Source of the DNA: an uncultured Marinifilum sp.
GTDB lineage: Bacteria > Bacteroidota > Bacteroidia > Bacteroidales > Marinifilaceae
Reading direction: 5' to 3'
Assembly: GCF_963677195.1 (NCBI RefSeq)
Contig: NZ_OY781918.1
Location: 4,739,822-4,803,821 of the forward strand
Length of the DNA: 64,000 nt
The position numbers and the translations under genes were made by a program. Shown here piece by piece: positions 8,413-17,076 of the stretch. Under the pieces are notes generated by a model. That model saw nothing but the letters and a program-made list of their open reading frames with translations. It did not search any database and was not told where the DNA came from. The stretch's first letter is position 1. Each line of letters begins with the position of its first letter.

Positions 8413-11400
8413 TTACTTGGCAATCCACTCGCTTAATTCAAATGCATTTAACCAAACGCCTTTGCTTGCTTTCGCATCCTTAAATACGATCTTTACAGGA
8501 TTAATTCCATCGGAATAAAATACTGTTTCGGCAGTAGCTGCAGGCGCAAATTGCATTTCTTTCCCCTCCGTTACATTTACTGTTGATTTCTCACCATTTA
8601 CATCAATACTAATCTGTTTAGCATAGGGTAGCATGTGAATTTTTAAACGCTTTAATTTTGCCACATTTGTATCCATTAAATCGGTATTGGTACGAGGTGC
8701 GTGATGCCATGAAGTTAATTTATATGTTCCCTTTGGCAATTTTTCGAATTCAAGATTTATGCCTTCTTTATCAATACCTAAAACTCCTTCGCCATAAGCA
8801 AAACCATATTTTCCAATTACATTCATTTCGCCTAACCAGCGCAAAACTCCATTATCAGAATTCGCTTTAATACTTGCTTCGATTCCACCCAATATATTCA
8901 ATTTTGTTCTTGATGGTTTGTTATCTTCAGAACTCCAGGCAGTCCAGCCAAACCGAACCAATTGATCAGGTGCCCCCAAATCAACACGAAGCTTTTCAAA
9001 ATCGTAAATTGGTTTTGCATTAGCAAGAACCATATTGTTTTCTTTAGCAACAGATGTAAAACTAACACTTGCCGATTTTAAGCCTTTAGATTTTGCAGTT
9101 AGTTTAATTTCTCCGGGTATACTTTCTGCCTGAATTAAAACAGGTGCTTCGCCAGTTTCAATAAACATGGGATTGGCATTAATTCCGGCCTTATCGCCAT
9201 AAATTTTAGCAGGTCCCGAAATGGAGAAACTAACCTCTCCTACCGAGTCTTTAACCAAAGTTCCATTCTTATCCAAAACCTGAGCATAGGCTACTAAAAT
9301 ATCCGAACCATCGGCTTCAAATTTACGCCCAACAGTATCCAGAACAATTCTTAAACTTCTGGCTTTTTCAGGAGTACGAATGATTTCCGAAATATACTCT
9401 TTGCCATTTTTATATCCAATGGCTTTTAACTCACCAGCTTCAAATTTATTAATGGAAAACAGAAAAGGAGGATGATCCAAACCTTCATAAATTGAATCAG
9501 AAACTGGCTTCTGTTTTGCAATCGATTTGCCATTTACAAAAAGTTCTACCTCATCGGCATTACTATAAATATTCAATTCTTTTACATTGGCTTTCCAATC
9601 TTCTTCTATATGCAGATACGGTTCACTTCTCATTTCTGAGGGATACCACAGCAATCCTTTCTTTGGCTGACGAAATATGGTCATTGCTCCACTTCTAGTT
9701 CTATCTTTCATACTCTTATACTTAGCATGAGTAGGATGAAATGTGTGATAAGCATGCGCTGTCCATGAAATAATACCTGTCATTTTAGGATCTCTCTTGT
9801 GAATGGCAACTTCCTTAGGTCCCGAATGTCCTTCCATTGCCAACATTGGTTCCGAACGATCCCAAATAAATGGTCCATACAACATATTTGCATTAATATC
9901 GGTTAATCCTGAAGCTTGCCATCCGGTCCAACGAGCACCTTGCGAAGCTGTTAAACGAACAGGATCTTCCTGCTTAATTGTATAATGAATTCGTGGTACA
10001 TATCCTCTGTGATTGATACCTGCTCCCCATATCACAACAGAAGGATAATTTCGATGATTTCGCACCATTCTTCTGGCGGCTTTTTCCAAATTACTCCACC
10101 ACTTAGGATTATTTGAAATGGTAATCCAGGTTGGAGCCTCTTCATAAACTAAAATTCCTAATTCATCACAAGCATCTATTAAAGCATCATCTTGTGGATA
10201 ATGAGCTGTGCGCATAACATTAAAACCAAGCTGCTTAAACTGCAGCATATCTTTATAATGCAGCGAATTTGGCAATGCATCGCCAATGTATGCATAATGT
10301 TGATGACGATTAAAACCAATTAAGTCTATTGGCTTTTCGTTTAACATGAACCCCAATTTATTATCCAATCAGAAGGATAATTTCGATGATTTCGCACCAT
10401 TCTTCTGGCGGCTTTTTCCAAATTACTCCACCACTTAGGATTATTTGAAATGGTAATCCAGGTTGGAGCCTCTTCATAAACTAAAATTCCTAATTCATCA
10501 CAAGCATCTATTAAAGCATCATCTTGTGGATAATGAGCTGTGCGCATAACATTAAAACCAAGCTGCTTAAACTGCAGCATACTTTATAATGCAGCGAATT
10601 TGGCAATGCATCGCCAATGTATGCATAATGTTGATGACGATTAAAACCAATTAAGTCTATTGGCTTTTCGTTTAACATGAACCCCAATTTATTATCCAAT
10701 CTAAAAGTTCTGATTCCCAGCTTATTTTCCAAACAATCAACACTTTTCCCATCAACCAACACTTCGGTGTTTACACGATATAAGTATGGATTTTCAACAT
10801 CCCACAAATGCAAATTATCTTCAATTCCACCTATTTGATTAAATTCAACATCATCACCCGATTTAATCTCCTGCTCCGAAATAAGTTTTAGAACAACTAA
10901 ATTGTCGGCATCGATAATTCTATTAATTACCTTACATTTTTTTGTAAGCTGTGACTCGTTACGGACTACTGTTTTTACATTAATCGTAGCATTCATATTC
11001 ACAGGATCAACAGTAGGACTTGTAATACTAACTCCGGCTTTTAATGCTTCATAATTATAAGTAATGTGCACAGGATCAGTTTCAACTAAATAAACATCAC
11101 GATACAGTCCGCTAAATTTCACATAATCAAAAGGCCCTGCATCAGGAGGAATAACATCGTTTCTGCGATTATCAACCATAAGCGTAATCTGATTTTCTGC
11201 TCCTCTCTCAACAAAATCAGAAATATCGAAATGAAATGGTGTATAACCAGTTACTGCAAACTGTCCAACATGTTTTCCGTTTACCCATAAATCAGTTACC
11301 TGATGAGCTCCTTCAAACTCAAGAAATACTTTCTTATTAGGATCTTTCGTTACCAACAAACTCTTTCTATACCACCCTACATTACGTTGAAAAGTAGGTT

Positions 11401-11662
11401 AATCTTTTCCATCCTTACAAAAATCTAAAGTTAAAGATGCAGGTTTTAATGTATGCGGAACACTAACAGTTTCCCATTTGGCATCCTTAACTCCAACTTT
11501 AAAATAATCGCCCTCGGAATTTCCTAAAAAGAATTTCCAGTTGGTATTGATACATTGTTTACTTCGATTAGAATTAGGATAACCTTTGGGCAATTCTTTT
11601 GCATTTATGAACAAATAATTCATTAAAATTACAAAAGTCAATAGTAGCTTTATTTTTCCCAT
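8413..11662 (-). pseudogene. GH2-family glycosidase broken by a stop codon and a 332-base tandem duplication
   Basis: Read leftwards from an ATG at 11662, this encodes a signal peptide, GH2 sugar-binding domain, Ig-like domain, barrel and a long C-terminal part with Ig-like and jelly-roll segments. It is broken twice. A TAA at 11401-11399 interrupts the frame between CKDGKD and PTFQRNVGWYRK. Then 10039-10370 is repeated at 10371-10701 with one base missing, shifting the frame. Removing the 331-base second copy restores exactly 973 codons, so the ancestral gene was intact apart from the stop. The usual acid/base NE pair of GH2 is replaced by Asn-His in WGAGINHRG, so even the intact form was atypical. 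Intact-looking pieces are 11399-11662, 10511-11359 and 8413-10368. An assembly artefact is possible for the duplication. Confidence 0.85.
10039..10701. repeat. Tandem direct duplication of 332 bases inside the GH2 gene
   Basis: Unit 1 is 10039-10370 and unit 2 is 10371-10701. They match base for base apart from one missing base in unit 2 near 10580 (GCATATC against GCATAC). Near-identity points to a very recent event or an assembly error. Confidence 0.95.
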
Positions 11663-11695
11663 TGTGATGTATTAATTAAAGTTTATTAACTATAA

Positions 11696-11751
11696 CAATA
11701 GTAAGAGTATTCAATCGTTATAGAGGGAAAATTATGGAGTTAAAAAGAGGG
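11696..11751 (-). promoter_or_regulatory. Promoter with paired C-run elements for the broken GH2 gene
   Basis: On the minus strand, TAAATATCCCTC (complement of GAGGG at 11747-11751) and a second CCCTC (11723-11727) are 24 bases apart. The distal one ends 43 bases before TACTATTG (11703-11696), a one-mismatch -7 box. This is the same layout as the other units of the locus. Confidence 0.55.
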
Positions 11752-12085
11752 ATATTTAATTTCAATACTCTCAATTACATATTATACAATGATAAAATTA
11801 AAAAATTGCAATATTTGCTTGTTTTAAATCAATAAATTTTCAGGAAAAAATTTCTTGTTATTCCAAAAGTTCGATTTTTAAATAGTATAAAGTTACACTC
11901 TTATTAATAGCTTAAAAAAACATTTTTTTAAACAAATATCGCTCAAGTCACAAATAGCACAACCACAACACAAACACCTCACTATAAATACATTAACTCA
12001 CACCTTTACATTTCCTTTACATTAATATTAAAGTAAAAATCAATTAAATAAAGAAGGTTAAATTTTATTTTTATAAATTCTTACA

Positions 12086-12147
12086 ATTCCCCCCCTATTA
12101 GAAAAGGAAATTGTTTATGAGCCAGCATAAGCTATTTAATACATTTA
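12086..12147 (+). promoter_or_regulatory. Promoter with C-run element for the sulfatase at 12191
   Basis: Seven C residues at 12089-12095 within CAATTCCCCCCCTATTAG end 44 bases before TACATTTA at 12140-12147, a -7-like box in which the final G is A. The sulfatase ATG is 44 bases further on. Confidence 0.6.
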
Positions 12148-12190
12148 TAATGTGATTAAGCAAATAAAAAAATAACTAATTAACTAACTA

Positions 12191-13849
12191 ATGAAAATTC
12201 TAAAAAACAGAGGAAATGTAACAAAAAGCATTTTTATTGTTATAATGCTATTTACAATTCCATTTAATTCTTTTTCGAAGAAGAAAGAAAGAAAAGTAAA
12301 ACCAAATATTATTGTGGTTTTTGCTGATGATATTAGTGCTCGAGAAATTCCAGTTTACGGATCAATTGTATGGAGTCCTCCAAAGGGTGGAAACACCTCT
12401 GATCCAAAATACAGAGCTAAAACTCCTGTTATGGACAAAATGGCCAAAGATGGTTGCTATTTTTCTACTGTTTGGGGAGCAACCGTATGCTCTCCAAGCC
12501 GTGCAATGATGATGACCGGGCGTTATGCTCATATACATAAATGGTGGCACAATGGAGATCTTGGTAAAGGTCTTAATGAAAATGGCAAAAAAGGAGTTTG
12601 GCCTCTTTACGAAAGTTGCCCACATACAATTGGATATGTTGCAAAAAAAGGTGGATATGCCACTTATTGGGCCGGAAAAACTCAAATGAAAGGAAGTGAT
12701 GTGCGATTATTTGGATTCGATGAAGGATGTATAACACCGGGAGAACAAGGCGCTAACAAAAATCCATATACCGATTTTAGAGTTACTAACAAAAAAATAA
12801 ATGGAGTAAAAGTTCTAATTAACGAAGATACAGGAAAAGAAGTAGACTACTATGCCCAATCCAGTTGGTACTGGAAACCCCATGTTCGCCTAATGAATCA
12901 TCCTAAAGCCAGTAAAAGTTTAGAATGGTGGCCCAACACAGCCGAAAGCCAAAAAGATTTTGGTTTAAACACCTATGGCCCCGACATAGAATTAGATTTT
13001 ATTTTTGATTTTATAGATCGAAAAAATAAGGAAAACCAGCCTTTCTTTATTTACCACACCACTCATCTAGGCCATGATGGATGGGATTTTTTCAATCCCG
13101 AATCGAAAAACAAGTGGCCAGGAACACCTGTAGTTGAATGGAAAAACAACAAATATACCAGAACAACACCTAATGTAACTGGTGATAAGGGTATTTACGA
13201 TACACATGGAACAGTAACTGAACCTGGAATTCACAACCAAATCAATTACATCGATTATCAATTATGGCAATACATAGAAAAATTGAAGGAACTAAAAATT
13301 GAAGACAATACAATTCTTGTTTTTTGTGCCGATAATGGAACCAGTAAATATGGAAAAGGGAGCCATGAATCTCAAAAAGGTGTGCATGTACCATTAATTA
13401 TTTACGCCCCAGGCTTTAACTTTACAAAACAAGGTAGACAGGATGTTTTAGTAAACCTTTCTGATATGCTACCTACCATTGCAGATATTACTGGAGTAAA
13501 AATACCAGCCGATTATGAAATTAATGGTGTTAGCTTGTGGCCTTATCTTATTACAGGAAAAACAGAACATCGCGACTGGATTTATAGTTACAAGAAAAAC
13601 AAGCAACTTATCCGAAACGAAAAACTTCTAAAAGATGGTTATGGAAAATGGTATGAGGTTAATGAGTACCCCGAAGACCTTATTAGTTTTCCTAAAATAT
13701 CGAAAAAATCACCTTCTAAAGAGTGTAAAGAAGAACAAAAAAAATTACTTGAAATTCTTCCACAATTTAATTTACACGATACAGAACACGATGCTCCTAA
13801 AGGTGCCAAAAACAAAAAAGTAAAAGCCCTTAAAGAGATAAAAAAATAA
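12191..13849 (+). CDS. Sulfatase
   Basis: A 552-residue S1-type sulfatase with an N-terminal signal segment (about residues 12-30). NIIVVFADDISARE carries the first metal ligands, C-S-P-S-R gives the formylglycine cysteine at C100, and VFCADNGTS carries the later ones. The usual GKWHLG motif is replaced by AGKTQMKG, so this belongs to a different branch from the first three sulfatases. The C-terminus is Lys-rich. It is a single-gene unit with its own C-run promoter and a terminator 18 bases after the stop. It likely acts on another sulfate position of the same galactan. Confidence 0.9.
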   Translation: MKILKNRGNVTKSIFIVIMLFTIPFNSFSKKKERKVKPNIIVVFADDISAREIPVYGSIVWSPPKGGNTSDPKYRAKTPVMDKMAKDGCYFSTVWGATVCSPSRAMMMTGRYAHIHKWWHNGDLGKGLNENGKKGVWPLYESCPHTIGYVAKKGGYATYWAGKTQMKGSDVRLFGFDEGCITPGEQGANKNPYTDFRVTNKKINGVKVLINEDTGKEVDYYAQSSWYWKPHVRLMNHPKASKSLEWWPNTAESQKDFGLNTYGPDIELDFIFDFIDRKNKENQPFFIYHTTHLGHDGWDFFNPESKNKWPGTPVVEWKNNKYTRTTPNVTGDKGIYDTHGTVTEPGIHNQINYIDYQLWQYIEKLKELKIEDNTILVFCADNGTSKYGKGSHESQKGVHVPLIIYAPGFNFTKQGRQDVLVNLSDMLPTIADITGVKIPADYEINGVSLWPYLITGKTEHRDWIYSYKKNKQLIRNEKLLKDGYGKWYEVNEYPEDLISFPKISKKSPSKECKEEQKKLLEILPQFNLHDTEHDAPKGAKNKKVKALKEIKK

Positions 13850-13866
13850 TTTACAATTAATAAAAC

Positions 13867-13898
13867 AGGCAGCTGTATAAAATATAGCTGCCTATATT
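13867..13898 (+). terminator. Terminator after the sulfatase at 12191
   Basis: Twelve-base-pair stem AGGCAGCTGTAT / ATATAGCTGCCT (one G-U) with a 3-base loop; the following ATATTTATTT is only a weak T tract. Confidence 0.7.
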
Positions 13899-13972
13899 TA
13901 TTTAAAAGCACTACATCCGCCCACTCTATAAATTATAGAAAAGGTAACTCGTAAACTATCATTATCGAAATT

Positions 13973-15481
13973 ATGAAGAAAATTTCTATCCTACTCTTCT
14001 TATTTATATTTTTTAAAATCGCTTTTGCTCAACAAAAATACACCTCGAACTGGGAAAATTTAAAAGCTCACAAAGCTGTTCCCCAATGGTTTGCCAATGC
14101 TAAATTGGGAATTTATTTTCACTGGGGAATTTATTCCGTTCCGGCAAAAGGTGGAGAGTGGTATCCCAGATGGATGTATGTTCCCGATCGGGAAAATCTT
14201 TGGGGAAGCGAAATTTATGAAGAACACAGAGCTACTTATGGTGAAGATTTTGATTATCACGATTTTATTCCTATGTGGAAAGCTCCTAATTTCGATGCAA
14301 AAAAATGGGTTGATCTGTTCGAAGATATGGGAGCCAAATTTATCGGATCTATTGCCGAACATCACGATGGTTTTTCATTGTGGAATAGCAAAGTAAACGA
14401 ATGGAATTCTGCAAATATGGGGCCTCACATTGATGTGGTAAATGCAATAGCAAAAGAAACAAAAAAACGGAATTTAAAATTCATGGCAACTTTTCATCAT
14501 GGATTCCACAATATGTTTTACCCAAAACCTGAAAATTCCTTCTTGCGCCCACTTAGCAAATACAACTTGGTTTACGACAAGTGCGAAGTGCCACAGGATA
14601 AAAAATACCGTAAGCTTTATTGCAATATGAATTATGCCGAAGCTCAAGAATTATGGTTAGACAAACTAAATGAAGTAATTGAAAATCATTGTCCAGACTA
14701 TATTTGGATGGATTTTGGACAACGATTTATTGATGAAAAGCATAGAAAACAATTTTTAGCAAATTACTTTAACAAAGCTATCGAAGAAAATAAAGAAGTT
14801 GTAGTAAACACCAAAGGAGACTTTTTCCCAACCGAATTAGCTGTTATAAATGTAGAACGAGCTACTATGGCCAATATTACTCCTGAAGTTTGGATTACTG
14901 ATTTTATTCTCGGAAGCGCCTGGTGCTACGATAAAACAAAACGTACCGCTATTAAACCCGAAAAAGCCATTCGCATGTTAGCTGATGTAGTTAGTAAAAA
15001 CGGAATTATGCTATTATCTGCTGGTCCAATGGCCGATGGAACAATACCTAAAGAACAAGTAAATGCAATGAAAGACATTGGGGCCTGGATGAAACTTTAT
15101 GGAGAAGCAATTTACAACACAAGACCATTTGTTACTTTTGGAGAGGGACCCACCATCCTAAAGCGGGATCCTAAGGATTCCTGGAATGAATATGGTGCCA
15201 TAAAAAAAGGTTTGGGTAATTTACACGTCAAAGATATTCGTTACACCCAAAATGGAAATATAGTTTACGCTATTCAGTTAGGATGGCCTGGAGAAAATAG
15301 TGATCTCCTATTAACAAGCTTTGCAGACAAAGCAAAACACCTAAAAATAAAAAATGTGTCTGTACTAGGCTGCAACGAAAAAATACTTTGGGAAAGAACA
15401 AAAAACGGATTAAAAGTTAAATCACCCAAGAAAAAACCAAAACAAACAGATGCTGCACTGGTTTACAAAATTGAACTGTAA
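13973..15481 (+). CDS. GH29 alpha-L-fucosidase/alpha-L-galactosidase family enzyme
   Basis: A 502-residue GH29 enzyme with a signal peptide ending about residue 20 (IAFAQ). Family marks are YFHWGIYSVPA near the start, AEHHDGFSLW, and PDYIWMDFG, where D247 is the expected nucleophile. A short Ig-like C-terminal domain follows the barrel. GH29 covers alpha-L-fucosidases, and in porphyran loci also exo-alpha-L-galactosidases; since L-galactose is the sugar of porphyran, the latter is the better guess here. It lies between two terminators. No C-run element matches well; a CGCCC at 13918-13922 is too weak to count. Confidence 0.9.
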   Translation: MKKISILLFLFIFFKIAFAQQKYTSNWENLKAHKAVPQWFANAKLGIYFHWGIYSVPAKGGEWYPRWMYVPDRENLWGSEIYEEHRATYGEDFDYHDFIPMWKAPNFDAKKWVDLFEDMGAKFIGSIAEHHDGFSLWNSKVNEWNSANMGPHIDVVNAIAKETKKRNLKFMATFHHGFHNMFYPKPENSFLRPLSKYNLVYDKCEVPQDKKYRKLYCNMNYAEAQELWLDKLNEVIENHCPDYIWMDFGQRFIDEKHRKQFLANYFNKAIEENKEVVVNTKGDFFPTELAVINVERATMANITPEVWITDFILGSAWCYDKTKRTAIKPEKAIRMLADVVSKNGIMLLSAGPMADGTIPKEQVNAMKDIGAWMKLYGEAIYNTRPFVTFGEGPTILKRDPKDSWNEYGAIKKGLGNLHVKDIRYTQNGNIVYAIQLGWPGENSDLLLTSFADKAKHLKIKNVSVLGCNEKILWERTKNGLKVKSPKKKPKQTDAALVYKIEL

Positions 15482-15502
15482 AAATAAATACAAATACCAT
15501 AA

Positions 15503-15536
15503 AAAGGGTTTTCATAAAATGGAAAACTCTTTTTTT
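15503..15536 (+). terminator. Terminator after the GH29 gene at 13973
   Basis: Imperfect stem AAAGGGTTTTCAT / ATGGAAAACTCTTT with a short AAA loop running into a T-rich tail, about 22 bases after the stop. Confidence 0.7.
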
Positions 15537-15538
15537 AT

Positions 15539-15602
15539 GATACCCCCCTAAAATTATAAACAATTAACCCCATATCATCCTTATCCCTAAAAACTATCTT
15601 TA
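15539..15602 (+). promoter_or_regulatory. Promoter with paired C-run elements for the GH43-GH3 operon
   Basis: GATACCCCCCTAAAAT (C-run 15543-15548) and AACCCCATATC (C-run 15568-15571) lie about 25 bases apart. They end 46 and 23 bases before TATCTTTA at 15595-15602, a -7-like box. The GH43 start codon follows 16 bases later. The first C-run directly follows the preceding terminator. Confidence 0.6.
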
Positions 15603-15618
15603 CAAAAACACCTTTTAA

Positions 15619-16941
15619 ATGAATAAGAAAACTATTTTTTTATTAGCAATAGGAACAATTATGAATCTCACAAACTGGGCACAAAACCCAATTGTTCCTG
15701 CTGGAATGTATATTGCCGATCCCGAAGCTCATGTTTGGGAAGATGGTAAATTGTACATTTATGGATCTCGCGATGCAAGTAATGACTATTGGTGTTCGTA
15801 CAAACATCATGTGCTGTTCACCGATAATTTAAAAGACTGGAATGTAGTTGAAAATTCATTTGCTTCAAAAGGGGAGTTTGATCAAGTCGATTATCATGAC
15901 AGACTTTTATTTGCACCTGACTGTGCATACAAGAATGGAACCTATTACCTCTATTATTGTTCTCCTAAGAAACTAAGCGAAGGTGTTGCAAAAAGTAAAT
16001 CTCCTTTAGGTCCCTTTACTGCAGGAAAAGAAATTAAAGGTCCTAAGCAAATCGATCCTGCCGTTTTGGTTGATGATGATGGACAAGCCTATTACTATTG
16101 GGGACAAGGAAAACCAAAAGTAGCTAAACTAAAGGCAAACATGATTGAAATTGATACTTCAACAATAACTTTCCCTCTGGATAAAGCAGGAAACAAAGCC
16201 TTTCATGAAGGTTCATCCATCAGAAAAATTGGAGATTGGTACTATTTTGTTTTTGCTGACGACAGCCGTAATAATCGCCCAACTTGTTTAGGCTATGCAA
16301 TAGGTAAAAATGCAATGGGCCCCTTTCAATACAAAGGAGTTATAATCGATAATATTGGTTGTGATCCTGCCGTATGGAACAATCATGGTTCCATTGAACA
16401 ATACAATGGCCAGTGGTATGTTTTTTACCATCGATCAACTCACAATTCTCAAAAGTTTCGAAAAGCATGTATTGAGCCCATTAAAATCAATAAGGATGGA
16501 ACTATTGATGAAGTAGAAATGACTACACAAGGAACTGGAAAGCCATTGGCTGCAAGTAAGTTAATACAAGCAGAAAAAGCATGTTTGCTATCTGGAAAAG
16601 TATTTATTGATAAATGTGAACTTGCTGATATTCCAAATGAAAAGTTAACAAATATTAAAGAAAATGATTATGCTGCTTATAAATATTTGAACTTCGATAA
16701 ACACTTGAGAAATTTCAGAATCAAAACTAACATTTCTGATGAAGGATTAATTGAACTTCGGTTAGATAAACCCGATGGTGAATTAATTGGAACTTGTAAA
16801 ATCAATAAAACAAGCAACAATACAGCATTCCAAATTTCAAACTGCAAAACAAAATCAGTAAAAGGAAAACACGCTTTATATCTTGTTTTTAAAGGCAATA
16901 ATAATTTATTTTTTACAGTCGATTGGTTTCAATTTTACTAA
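15619..16941 (+). CDS. GH43 glycosidase with a C-terminal CBM6-like domain
   Basis: A 440-residue secreted enzyme (signal peptide ending near NWAQ). Residues about 25-310 form a five-bladed beta-propeller of GH43 type, with ADPEAHVW holding the first catalytic Asp, IDPAVLVDDDG the second, and HEGSS the general-acid Glu region. Residues about 325-440 form a beta-sandwich ending FTVDWFQFY, as in CBM6 modules. GH43 members act on arabinosides, xylosides or beta-1,3-galactans; the subfamily cannot be assigned here. In a galactan locus an exo-galactanase-like role is plausible but unproven. It is followed after 135 bases by GH3 with no terminator between. Confidence 0.85.
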   Translation: MNKKTIFLLAIGTIMNLTNWAQNPIVPAGMYIADPEAHVWEDGKLYIYGSRDASNDYWCSYKHHVLFTDNLKDWNVVENSFASKGEFDQVDYHDRLLFAPDCAYKNGTYYLYYCSPKKLSEGVAKSKSPLGPFTAGKEIKGPKQIDPAVLVDDDGQAYYYWGQGKPKVAKLKANMIEIDTSTITFPLDKAGNKAFHEGSSIRKIGDWYYFVFADDSRNNRPTCLGYAIGKNAMGPFQYKGVIIDNIGCDPAVWNNHGSIEQYNGQWYVFYHRSTHNSQKFRKACIEPIKINKDGTIDEVEMTTQGTGKPLAASKLIQAEKACLLSGKVFIDKCELADIPNEKLTNIKENDYAAYKYLNFDKHLRNFRIKTNISDEGLIELRLDKPDGELIGTCKINKTSNNTAFQISNCKTKSVKGKHALYLVFKGNNNLFFTVDWFQFY

Positions 16942-17076
16942 AAACTAAAATAACAAAACATAGCCTAAAATTAATTATACAGAGTCATATACTTAAAATT
17001 AAATATTACAAATTCGGTTGATAAAAAGGCCATAATAACAAAACTCAAAATAAGAAAATCTAAATTATAAATTTTA

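Larger units (their letters stand above)
11663..12190. other. Divergent intergenic region between the broken GH2 gene and a sulfatase
   Basis: About 530 bases without a gene. Each end carries its own promoter/operator set (11696-11751 leftward, 12089-12147 rightward). The middle (about 11760-12080) is very AT-rich, with no hairpin or coding signal I can support. Confidence 0.7.

Noticed and set aside
13918..13922. CGCCC before GH29 at 13973 as a C-run element
   Set aside because: Only three C residues, flanks unlike the consensus, and no -7 box at the right distance.
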